From positions 8,873,501-8,937,500 of the forward strand of contig OY829544.1 in assembly GCA_963691705.1 (NCBI GenBank): 64,000 nucleotides of DNA, written 5' to 3'. How positions within the stretch are numbered: position 1 is the stretch's first letter; every line of letters starts with the position of its first letter. Positions 45,716-56,983 of this stretch are shown in pieces. Source of the DNA: Viola odorata. Its lineage: Eukaryota; Streptophyta; Magnoliopsida; Malpighiales; Violaceae. Under the pieces are notes generated by a model that made no database searches, had not been told where the DNA came from, and was given only the letters and a program-made list of their open reading frames with translations. The position numbers were made by a program, and so were the translations under genes.

Positions 45716-46519
45716 CATTTCTTAAAAAACGACAACTGAAAAGTGATTGTATTAAATAAATTGGTTGATGGACATTAATCTCTTTCTTTCGTATGGACTT
45801 TAATTTGATTTTTTTTTGTTTAAAACGATATTTAATATGAAATAGATGAAGTTCCACTGTTTTTTTTATCAATAGATAGAAAATTGTATTAAAATAAAGA
45901 ATTAGCTATTTATAAACGTTATAGAGTCAATTCAAAGTGAACAAAATAAAAATGAAATGAAAGAACTTAACGGACTTCTACAACCATGCATTAAGCTACC
46001 CAACAATAATCTAAATTTTAAGTTTTGTCCACCTTTAAGTATACAATACAATATTAACAAGAACGCACGATGCGCACAACACACGCATAAAGCGCACAAT
46101 CAAGCACAAAGGCCATAGGAAAACCCAAAGATGAAGAATACCTGAAAAAACTATGGATAAATAGCACTTAACTTATTAACAAACTAACAAAAAAAAAAAT
46201 TTATCATCAATTCTGCCACTGACGTCATCGGATTGGTGACTATCTCATCATCTCTACTATCACATCCATCTTCTCTAACCTTAAGTAAGAAAATGATTCA
46301 ACATGCGATAAATTTAATGAAACCTGAAATGTTAGTTTGTAATTTTCGACGAGATAATACATGATATACTAAGACGAAAATAAGTAAAATAAAATGAGAA
46401 AAGTGCTCACCGTCAATTACAAACCGGACGACAACCCTTAGAGTGAGAAAAAGTTTCGATAGAGTAACAATGTAGTAATTATTCATTATTCTTGCTGATA
46501 ATACAAACATTGCACCTTA
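45716..46519. other. AT-rich spacer
   Basis: No gene or element recognised between the degenerate MITE and the LTR-like segment. Confidence 0.5.
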
Positions 46520-46990
46520 AGGTATTTTCCACCTTTCATCACCAACGAGGGCCCCCGATATATGTACCTCTCGATATATATCCTCACCCATAGCCAAGAC
46601 CATGTATACCGGCTCTACCAGGTAAGTATACTACTTGTACGACATATAAGGGAAACTATCGGGTAAAGGGACAGGTATTGGTCATAGCTGATTAAGCCCA
46701 AACGACACGTGTCTAGGGTAACCCACAGGGCGAGGCTATAAATATGCTCTATCATCCTTTCATGAGGACAAACATACTTACACGCGCACGCGTACGCGTA
46801 CTAAAGTTCTACCCGCACAATTACCCAACTACCTACCTTCACCCGATAATTTTCCCTTACCACTTATTTTTATCATGTATACTGACTTAATATCGGAGCC
46901 TCTACGCCGAAAATTCTTTTTAGCGTTTTACAAAAAACGTAAAAACAATAAAACAGTTCAGATCAATACGCCATATTACAAAATCACTGT
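46520..46990 (+). mobile_element. LTR-like remnant of a retrotransposon
   Basis: A GC-richer segment has a TATA box in GGCTATAAATATGC (about 46734-46747). About 140 bp downstream is CTGACTTAATATCGGAGCC, then CTACGCCGAAAA, a pattern common near the R/U5 part of plant Gypsy-type LTRs. No second LTR, primer-binding site or coding part was seen, so it would be a solo LTR or fragment. Its ends are uncertain. Confidence 0.45.
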
Positions 46991-47488
46991 CATTTCATAT
47001 TCAAGATTATCACTCGCAAACTTCTAAGGGTAGAAAATTGTCAAAGCGGCATTCTCTCCCTGCGCGATAACGGAAAGGTCCAAAACAAAGAAGAAAAAAA
47101 ACTCTAAAAAATAGAATAAAGAAAAGTTGTTGCTGACCGTTTGAGATGGAGTAATTGACGTAGTCGACCCCACCCCATGCGGCGTTGCTGCCAGGTGTAT
47201 AGATTCTAATTGAAAGAATTAATTTAAAAGCGTGAATGTCAGTGGTCCCCGCGTGATGATGGATGCAAGTCGTTTGGCATGGACTGTACAGCGCAGCAGA
47301 GAAAGCTTTCCTTGACGGAACAAAATAACACATTCATACGCTCACCACGTGGCACCGCTTCCCCTATTATTATTATAATATTTTTATTTTCTTATAAATT
47401 AAATCATTTCATTTTATCATGTTCTTTCTTGGGAAAAATTGTTGCCTCCCCGGTTTGTTAGGTCTCTTCTTTTCAGGTTCCCTTAGTA

Positions 47489-47747
47489 CTCCCTCTGGTT
47501 TCTAATAAATGTCTTCCTCGCATCCTAATATTCAGTAGGCAAAGCATATTAAGGAGGCCGGATGAGGCACTATTTAACCTCAAAAAAATTCGATTTTTTT
47601 TTTGAACGTATGTTAACCTTTAACGTACTTCCCAGAAAAAATTAGGGTAAAATTGTCTCAAATAGTGAGTCTGCCAACCGTTTTAAGATACATGCCGAAA
47701 CAGTAAAAGAAAAAACTAAAACGACTATTGTAACGAACCGGAGGGAG
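47489..47747. mobile_element. Stowaway-like MITE
   Basis: Left end CTCCCTCTGGTTTC, right end inverted CTCCCTCCGGTTCG, with TA on both sides (47487-47488, 47748-47749). The interior carries the family core (CACTATTT... and TGTCTCAAATAGTGAGTC) in inverted order. Confidence 0.78.
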
Positions 47748-47859
47748 TATTATTTTGATTTTGCTTTGTCTAAAAACAAATTAGTCTCTCTTTTTCAGAA
47801 GGGTGCAACGTTTTATTGAAAAAATAAATTAGTTGTTAGTGGTTTGTTATTTTCTTTTA

Positions 47860-48050
47860 TGGTAATTCGATTATTATATTGAGTATCGACTATTCTAGAT
47901 TTAAATTGCGCAAAACCTCGATGGGCAGTAAAGTTCTCTCTCATAAATTTGAAAACAACTGCATACTCAAAACTCGAATCTGAAACTTCTGGTTAAATTA
48001 GAATATCTTCTTACGAATTGATCTACATACTTGTGAGTAGCAATTTAGTA
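47860..48050. repeat. Dispersed repeat, copy A (partner at 58600-58765)
   Basis: CATAAATTT, then AACAACTGCATACT, AACTCGAATCTGAAACTT, GGTTAAATTA and CTTGTGAGTAG align with the segment at 58600-58765 at roughly 70% identity. It could be a SINE-like family; ends and target duplications are not visible. Confidence 0.5.
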
Positions 48051-49456
48051 TTACTCATTTCGATTTTTTTTAGTTGTTTAGTTTGACCATTTTATTTTTT
48101 CTTTCTTTTTAGATGTCCATTTTTCATTTCCAATGATCTTAGTTGGTGCTGGAATTATATATTTTTATCCTTACCCTAAGTTTGAAAATTTAACCCAATT
48201 AATTTAAAACATGTTAATTTTGAATTAATCAATTTAAAGTAGAGTAATTAATAGGATGAATAAAGACAATTAGTATATTTATAACTAAAATTAATAATTA
48301 TTTTAATCTTGTGTGGTTATACTTAAATGGACAACTATAAAAATTCAGAAAGAGTATTACAGTAACAAAAAAAAATTTAATTGGAGAAATATGATTTGAA
48401 TTCTGACACTAAATTACGAGGGGCGGCTTCTTTAGATACATTAATTATAGTCGAATGAGATTAATTTCACGAATGATTCATGAATGGAATCAATTCTTTC
48501 TATCAGTATTAGTTTTTTATTTTTTTAATATATAGATATTTCTTTTTATGGAATAAAAAGAAAGAAAATTAAAATGGTAAGAAAATCGAAGGAGCTGGAT
48601 ACCCCCACATCTCCGCTGTCGTCGACCAAAAATGCAAAATGCAAACACAGCCCCAATCTATAGACGCGCCTTTTGGAATTGTCTGCCTCTTAATTTCTCC
48701 TAATTAGTTCCTATACTTTCCTTTTTTTTATAAAAAAAACATAAAATATAAAAGAAAAAAAAACAATCATTTTCCATCACTCAATTTTACAAAATCCCAT
48801 TTCAATTTCAGCACACATTACAATTTACAGCTATACACATCCAAAAAGAGAAGCATTGCACCAATCTCCATCCTCACATCTCATTCACCCCAAAATCACA
48901 AACCAAACAAAATGAACCCAAATAATTTGATGTTTTTTTTTTCTAGGTTGCTAAATTTATAAAATTTCTATATTTATCGATCAAATTAATAATTAGCAGG
49001 TTAGACCGTTATCAATAAAATACTTTTATTAAATAAAGAATAATAAAAATATTGAGCTATTCACGTAAAGATGGAATTATGGACGTGAGAATAACGAACC
49101 ATTTACGCTAATTAATTAAGAAATTGAGTAAAGCCGTGTAAAAATCCTTTTATTTAAGGTAACTTATTTTAATAGAAAAACAGGTTGTTTTGATGGTGTC
49201 ATTAAATAAAACCACACACTGCATTAATTACCACATGGCTTACCAAAAAAACATAAATTACCACACGCATAAAGCATTTTTTTTGGGTGCTCCGCTATAA
49301 TCCATCTCTGCTACACTGCACCACCTTTTCAGCTTTCTCCTTTATTCTCTTCTCTCTTCTTCTGTTCTCTCTCTAGAAACAGACCGACTCTGCGTCTGCT
49401 TCTGTATAACGGTACTTTCAGTCTCTCTCGCTTTCTTCCTCCATTTTGCTAAAATA
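48051..49456. other. Spacer and promoter region of the first GALS gene
   Basis: AT-rich to about 49280, then a C/T-rich leader (CTCTTCTCTCTTCTTC) to the ATG at 49457. The same kind of leader precedes the second copy at 53990-54109. No separate gene is supported. Confidence 0.55.
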
Positions 49457-52297
49457 ATGGGCAAAGAAAGGGAGAAAGAAAAAGAAGTAAATGGAGGCGG
49501 AGGAGAGAGGAAGTTTGCCACCGGATTTGTGCTCAGCTGTGCAGCAGAGCTCAAGTTTCTCATCACTACTCTTCTAATCCTTTGCGCCGTCGCCACTCTT
49601 TTGCTCCAGATCATACCCACCCGTTTCACCTTCTCCACTTCTGATCTTCGCTTCTGCATCTCCAAACTCACCACCACTACCACCACCACAACCACCACCG
49701 CCACCGCCACCGCCCTCCCCAGTACCACCCATCTCCAGTCACAATCCCCACCTTCTACCCCACCACCGCCACCACCGTCGCAAGATTCCGACTTCGTCAC
49801 TGTTCAAAATGGTTTAGTCAAGCGAGTTTTCCATCCTCACGGTGTTGCTGCTTACAACTTCATCACCATGGGAGCTTACAGAGGCGGATTAAACACATTC
49901 TCTGTCATCGGCCTCTCTTCCAAGCCGCTTCACCGTTTCGCTAAACCCAGCTATAAATGCGAGTGGGTCCCCCACCCTTCCTCATCTCCATCGTCACAAA
50001 ACATCACAACCACCGCCTATAAGATCCTTCCTGACTGGGGATACGGCCGTGTGTACACTGTCGTTGTCGTGAACTGCACTTTTCCGCCGGAATCCTCCAT
50101 CAATGCGAACAACTCCGGCGGGAAGCTCATCCTCCACGCCGACTCGGCCGGCGGTTTTGACACAAACCTCCATATGATCGATTCGTTTGAAGTTTTGACG
50201 GAGAAACCAGGGGAAGTAGACTTTAGGCTTTTCACATCCAAGCCTAAGTATGATTATTTCTATTGTGGGTCTCCATTGTATGGTGGGTTGAGTCCGGAGA
50301 GAGTAAGGGAATGGATTGCTTACCATGTCAAGCTTTTTGGGGAGAAATCACATTTTGTGATTCATGATGCTGGTGGAGTCCATGAGGAGGTTTTGGAGGT
50401 TTTGAAGCCATGGATGGAGCTTGGGTATGTGACTTTGCAGGATGTAAGGGACCAGGAGAGGTTTGATGGATACTACCATAATCAATTCATGGTGGTTAAT
50501 GATTGCTTGCACAAATATAAATTCATGGCTAAATGGATGTTCTTCTTTGATGTGGATGAGTTTATCTACGTGCCTCCAAAGAATACAATCAAATCTGTGG
50601 TGGATTCACTCAAGGATTTCAATCAGTTTACCATTGAACAAATGCCCATGAACGGGAAGCTCTGCCTCACTGCTGATTATGGAAGATACTACAGGTACAG
50701 TATTCATTATTATGGAATTTGATTTTGCTTTCCTGTGTTTGATATTTTAATTTTAGTATGATTTAGTTTCTTAGTATTGGAATTGTTTTAAATAATTTTG
50801 AATTGTGATGTGACCCCTACCTCTTCTTTGTTTGGTGGTCAATTAATTTTTTCCATGGTTGTGTGATTCATTGCTTTGCTGCACACAATAATTGAATTTA
50901 GAGGTATTTTTTTAGAAGGATATAGCTTCTAAAGGTAGATAGATTTGTTAAAGGCTCTGTAAAAGTAGAGGCTTGAGGGGAAAAATCAGTGCATAAGATT
51001 CTTGCAAGGTGTTCTATGTTTGGTATTTCTTTGTCATGTGCAATTGATGTGGTTTCCAGCTGAATTTAAGTAGATGTTGATATGTGTACATTATTGTTTT
51101 CTTTTTCTGAATGATTAGCCCGCGAACATTTGTAATCATCTGGTGGTTGCTTGATTGCAATAATTCTGGTAGATGTTGAAAAATAAACACAAGAACAGAA
51201 CGAGTTTACATATCTATAATTATGCTTTTAGGGTCTGTACTGTAGTTTTTTCTGGTCTTTTCTACTGGGGCAGGTTGAGGTGGGGTGGGTTTGAACTTTT
51301 GTTCAATAGTGGTTTGCCTCTAATAAAGTGATTAGGACCTTTCAATTTGTTCAATCATTCACAACTATATTTTTCGTAGATTCTTTTAATTTGGAAAATG
51401 GTTGAAATCTCCCTTCAATTGTGGATGCTCTCTTCTTGATGAGAAGATGAGATGTGGGATACGAACACGATAGTGTTAGTTGCCAGAATGGGGAAAAAAC
51501 GCTGCTTGGATGAAGTTAACTTTAAAAGTAAGTTATGGATAGTCCCTTCCGGGATATCCGATAAAAGTAAATTATAAGTAGGAAATGATTCTTGTGTACA
51601 ATCTGCTTCCTGATGTTTCTCCATCCATAGAAAAATGATGTTTATAGTTAAACTGAGAGGCTGGTGTGGATGGGGAATGTAAAATCTTGCGATGGAGATT
51701 TATATCTTGAATGGCATGTCAGTTTGCTTCTGTTTAGCAAATTTTTTAGGTTTGTTTGGTTATTTTAGGAAAGAGTATTTCTGCTTTTAATTGGATTTTG
51801 CTGGTTAAGGTGTTAACGATGCAAACCAAAATTGCAGAAACAAGACTAGAATTTACTACTGTTGCAATTTCACTATTAGGAGTGCATTTTTGCATTGTAT
51901 TGCATCTTGTTCTCTTTGTAACAATCTCTCTGATATATGTTACATTTACAGGAAATGGGGTTTTGAGAAGCTTGTATACAGAGATGTGAAGAGAGGCATA
52001 CGGAGAGACCGTAAATACGCAATCCAGCCGCGCAATGTTTTCGCAACAGGCGTGCACATGTCGCAGAACCTAGCCGGGAAGACAACACACAAGACAGAAG
52101 GCAAGATCAAATACTACCATTATCACGGAACCATAGCACAGAGGCGCGAGCCATGCCGGAACCTGGTCAATGTCAGTGAGATCAACTTGGAGAAGAACCC
52201 TTATGTGCTCGACACCACAATGCGCGATCTCGCCTGGACTGTGAAGAAATTCGAGCTCAAAATGATCGGAACTAGATTACAGAAAACAAAACAGTGA
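49457..52297 (+). CDS. Galactan beta-1,4-galactosyltransferase, GALS type (GT92), copy 1
   Basis: Two exons (49457-50694, 51952-52297) encode 527 residues. The short N-terminus is followed by one membrane segment (about residues 33-53), making a type II Golgi protein, then a Thr/Pro-rich linker with a polythreonine run. The lumenal part includes AYNFITMGAYRGG, the N-terminal carbohydrate-binding-like region of GALS proteins, and the GT92 (DUF23) domain with KYDYFYCGSPLYGG, HVKLFGEKSHFVIHDAGG and the metal-binding DVD of FFFDVDEF near residue 365. Exon 2 gives the family's usual end (FATGVHMSQNL, then YHYHGTIAQR). GALS enzymes extend beta-1,4-galactan side chains of pectin from UDP-galactose. 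It has a tandem partner 4.65 kb downstream on the same strand. Splice sites are ACAG|gtacag and ttacag|GAAATGG. Confidence 0.93.
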
Positions 52298-54109
52298 ATG
52301 AACCTGATTTCCTTATTATTTTTAGGTAGTCTTGTCTTTTTCGTCATATATATATAGTTACATATTTACTTGACCTTTGGAGTAAGTACTTAGATCACAG
52401 GTGATTTGTTGAGTTCTTTTTTTGTACGATAAAATCCTTTTTTTTTCTTCCATAAACGAGTACAGAGGAACAGGTGGTATAAAATTACAATGATAATGTT
52501 GGGGGGTTGTGACATCATTTTTAGTACCGGTTAGGATTTTGAACAACATTCTTTTATTGTACTACTAGTATTTTCCTGCATATGTATTTTTAATTGGGTA
52601 GATTCTATTATGATTTTGCGAGGAAGGTGTGTATGATAATTTTGATTGATTGTGTTGTCGGTGGGGCGTTGGCCCAGCACGGCAGCAGCAACCACCAATT
52701 GGGGTTGGCCAATGTGCGGTGGTTTCTTTTTTATTGCTTGCGGCTGCGCTCTTCTGTTGTCTTTATTTGCCACCATCATCATATGCTTTGTCGCCGATGA
52801 GAGGAAATTTTTGCGTGGATTATTAGTGAAGGAAAGTAATTGTTGTAATTACTTTTAGGAAATGCTCCAAGCTGTTTACCTTTTCCCATCCTTTTGTTTT
52901 GTACAAGTCAAAAAAGCTCGTTTCGCCATTACCACATAACCAACATTTCTTTTTAACTATTTTTGTTACCCACCCATAAATCATCCGCATTCTTAAATCT
53001 ATGAGTTAATAGTTCAATTAGGTTTGACCCGTCGAATTAATAAAATATAAAATTATATATTTATCTCAAAACAAATGTAAGATAAAATAAAAGATGTCGA
53101 CTCGGACCAAAAATCAAACTGAATTGATGCCCAGGTCACTAGTGGGATTGGTTAGTCCCGTTTTGATAACATAGCTTATAGTATCTTTTTAGAAGTGGAT
53201 CACACAAGACAACAGTGACTAACTATTATTGCTTATGTCTTTTTAGAGTATTTCACTAACTGATAATGCAAACGCAGATTTTAGAAAAGAAATTGATAAA
53301 AAGTAAAAACTCACTGTGGGCCAGGCCTCGTGAGAGTAGAGTTTTTTTATCAAAATTATCAATCTCGTACCGATAAGTATCTCGATTTTGTTACTGGTTC
53401 GATGTACCGGTTCCGGTTTAATACCGGTCTCGATTTGTGTTTTAGTAAATGTACTTTTTATACTTATATTATTATTATAAACAATTAACAAGCACCCAAC
53501 ATAAAATTTATGTATTTAGCATAAATTAGTACTAGAATACTATGAGAAATGTAAAAAAAGAATACATATATTTGACGCTCCAACATTTTTCTTAATTATT
53601 AAAACCAGAATAAAACAATTATCAATATACATACATACATGCTATACGGTTACCGGATATAATTGAGATTCAAAATAAAATGGAATAGAAGACCTTTTAT
53701 TTTATTTCTTATTTTTATTAATTAGATGTTCAGTTTAGAAAAGTTAGTTAATATTTTTTTTAATTAAAGAATTAGAGGGGTAATAATGTCATAGCTCGTA
53801 AAATTAACTACCAATAAATTATTATATTAATATTTTAAATATAGTTAAAAAAAATACGAGGGAGTAATTATAGTAATATATTTAAAAATGATGCATTTAA
53901 CTATAACTACTTTAAATTAACTGGACATAATCAATCATCTTCATCACTCATTATTTAGGTACAGAAATTTTAAGTAGAAATACCAGTGTCCTCTTCTCTT
54001 CTTCTTGTCCCCCCTCTATCTCTCTCTCTAGAACCTCTACATTATAACGGGCACGCCTCTCCTCTCTCTTCCTGTCCTCTCTCTCTTTCTCCATTGTCTG
54101 TTTTGAAAA
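52298..54109. other. Spacer between the two GALS copies
   Basis: The first 550 bp resemble the 3' flank of copy 2 (ATGTGCGG(T/A)GGTTTC, then GATGAGAG), so the duplicated unit includes downstream DNA. A 70-codon frame at 52646-52858 is the most open version of this flank, but its counterpart in copy 2 is interrupted early. The rest is AT-rich. A lone CTCCCTC-type end next to TA at 53856-53862 may be a MITE fragment. Confidence 0.55.
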
Positions 54110-56983
54110 ATGGGCAAACAAAGTGAGAAAGAAAGAACAGCAGGCGGCGGCGGAGGCGGAGGAGGAGAGAAAAGATTTGTTACAGGAGTTGCACTCAACT
54201 GTGTAGCTGAGCTTAAATTCCTCACCACTACCATTTTAGTTCTTTGCGCCGTAGCTACTCTCTTGCTCCTCATTATACCCACTCGCTTCACTTTCACCTC
54301 CTCTGATCTCCGCTTCTGCATCGCCAAAATCACCACCACTACCACCACCACAACCACCACCGCCGAAATCCCCAGTACCCATCTCCAATTACAAGCCCCA
54401 ACTCCAAACCCATCTCCACCGCCGCCACCGTCGGAAGATTCTCAACTCCTCGCTGATAAAAATGGTGTCTTGAAGCGAGTTTTCCGTCCTTATGGTGTTG
54501 CTGCTTACAATTTCATCACCATGGGCGCTTACAGAGGCGGAGTCAACACTTTCTCTGTTATAGGCCTCTCTTCGAAGCCGCTTCACCGCTTCTCAAAACC
54601 CAGTTACAAATGCGAGTGGGTCCCTCATCCCTCTTCTCCATCCTCACAAAATTTTACCACCGACGCCTTCAAAGTCCTCCCGGATTGGGGATACGGTCGC
54701 GTGTACACTGTGGTTATTGTGAATTGCACTTTCTCGAACCAATCCGCCATCAATGCCAACAATTCCGGCGGGAGACTCATCCTCCACGCCGACAGTGCCG
54801 GTGGTTTCGACACCGACCTGCACCTAATTGACTCTTTTGAAGTTCTAACAGAGAACCCTGGTGAAGTAGACTTTAGCCTTTTCACATCCAAGCCTAAGTA
54901 TGATTATTTCTATTGTGGGTCTCCATTGTTTGGTGGGTTGAGTCCGCAAAGAGTGAGGGAATGGATTGCTTACCATGTTAGGTTTTTTGGGGAGAAATCA
55001 CATTTTGTGATACATGATGCTGGTGGTGTCCACGAGGAGGTTTTGGAGGTTTTGAAGCCATGGATGGAGCTTGGGTATGTGACACTGCAGGATGTGAGGG
55101 ACCAAGAGAGGTTTGATGGATACTACCATAATCAGTTCATGGTTGTCAATGACTGCTTGCATAGGAATAAGTTCATGGCTAAGTGGATGTTCTTCTTTGA
55201 TGTGGATGAGTTTATTTATGTGCCACCAAAGAATACCATCAAGACTGTGCTGGATTCATTCAAGGATTTTAATCAGTTCACCATCGAACAAATGCCGATG
55301 AGCGCCAAGCTCTGCCTTACTGGTGATTATGGAAGATACTACAGGTACAGTATTCATTATTGAGTTTTATTTTGTTTCACCGTGTTGTTAATTTTAGCAA
55401 CATCTACTAATTCAGTATAGAATTTGCTTTTAGTAATTGTGAACTGTGATGTGGCTGGCACTTTTTTTTGTGTGGTCAATTAATTGCTATGCTTTTGTGA
55501 TCATTTGCTTCTTCGCCTGCTCCACATGTATTGTATTACCGGTACAGGTTCTTTGGAGGATACTTGCTTCTAATTTTAGCTGGGTTTATTAAAGTCTCTG
55601 TAAAAGCAGAGGGGAAAAACCAGTAAGATAAGATTCTTGCAAGATGTCCTAGGTGTGGTATTTGGTGTGATATTCATCCCAAAATGATATGGTTTCCAAC
55701 TGAATTTAATTACACATTGAGCTTACTAGTTTTAATTTTTTCTAGTGGTTGAAGTAAATCTGTTGGTACATTATTGGTATTTTTTCCGAGTTATTATCCT
55801 GTGAACATTGGTAATGATCCAGTAGTTGTTTGATTGCAACATTCCTGGGTTGGTGTGCAAAATAAACACAAGAACAAGGGTGTACATGTCTATAATTACT
55901 CTTGGTGTCGGCACTTTGGTTCTTATCTCGTCATTTCACCGAGGGAGGTAGAAATGGGGAGGGTTTGAACTTTGTTCTGAAGGATTCAGTTTCTGAAAAT
56001 TGTGTTATTAGGACCTTCTTAATTAGTTTATTATTTACCCTCTGTTTCTTCAAGATTCCTTTTAGTAGAATAGTTGGAATTAGGTTTCATTTATGGGTGT
56101 TCTCTTCTTGATGATTAAATGAGAAGGCAGAAAGGATCATGGTAATCTTATTTGTCAGAAATAAAAAACCTGAATTTCTGTTATTAAGTGAACTTTGGGA
56201 GTAACAAAAGATTAGATAGCTGTGATTCTTGCGAAAGATCTACATCCTTGACTTTTCTTCGTCAATAGAAGAAATGATCTTCATGATTCTTAAATTGAGA
56301 AGTTGACGTAGATGGGAATATAAAAATTCTCTGATTTGAGACTTATAGGTTTGGTGTCTGTCTTGGATCGTTGGGTCGGGCGGGGATAGAGGCGTTGGGC
56401 TTTCGGGGGAAACCTTGTAACCTAAAGGACATGTCTGCTCTATTTTTCTCTTTAAAATTTTAATTATTTGTTTATGTACTTTGTAGCTAACAATTTTATT
56501 CTGAAAATGGATTCTACTGGTTAGGGTGTGAAGCAAAACAAGATTACAGAAGTTAGAGTAGAATTAACCACTGCTGCAAAATGCGCTTTTGTGCATTGTA
56601 ATGCATCTTGTTCTAACATATGTTACATTTGCAGGAAATGGGGGTTTGAGAAGCTTGTATATAGAGATGTGAAGAAAGGCATATGGAGGGACCGTAAATA
56701 CGCAATCCAGCCGCGCAATGTTTTCGCAACTGGCGTGCACATGTCGCAGAACCTAGCCGGGAATACAACACACAAGACAGAAGGCAGGATTATGTACTTC
56801 CATTACCACGGAGCTATAGCACAAAGGCGTGAACCGTGCCGAAAACTAGTAAATGCCAGTGTTGAGCTCACCTTTGAAAAGAACCCGTATGTTTTGGACA
56901 CCACAATGCGCGACATCGCCTGGACTGTGAAGAAATTTGAGTCCAGAATGATCGGAGCTAGGTTACAGAAAACAAAACAATAA
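54110..56983 (+). CDS. Galactan beta-1,4-galactosyltransferase, GALS type (GT92), copy 2
   Basis: Two exons (54110-55344, 56635-56983) also encode 527 residues. Layout and motifs follow copy 1: membrane segment at about residues 36-56, polythreonine and proline linker, AYNFITMGAYRGG, GT92 domain with FFFDVDEF, and exon 2 with FATGVHMSQNL. The N-terminus has a longer glycine run and the linkers differ in length. The catalytic half is nearly identical to copy 1 even at silent sites, while the first 700 bp differ at many. The intron (1,290 bp) resembles that of copy 1 (1,257 bp). Both copies look functional. Confidence 0.93.

Noticed and set aside
47010..47333. 107-codon minus-strand frame in GC-richer DNA
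   Set aside because: No recognisable domain and homopolymer-coded hydrophobic runs; probably downstream of an LTR-like remnant.
49342..49800. Antisense frames over both GALS first exons
   Set aside because: Shadows of Thr/Pro-rich codons read backwards (Val/Gly runs).
52646..52858. Hydrophobic 70-codon frame after GALS copy 1
   Set aside because: The matching flank of copy 2 has an early stop after MCGGF, so the frame is not conserved between duplicates.
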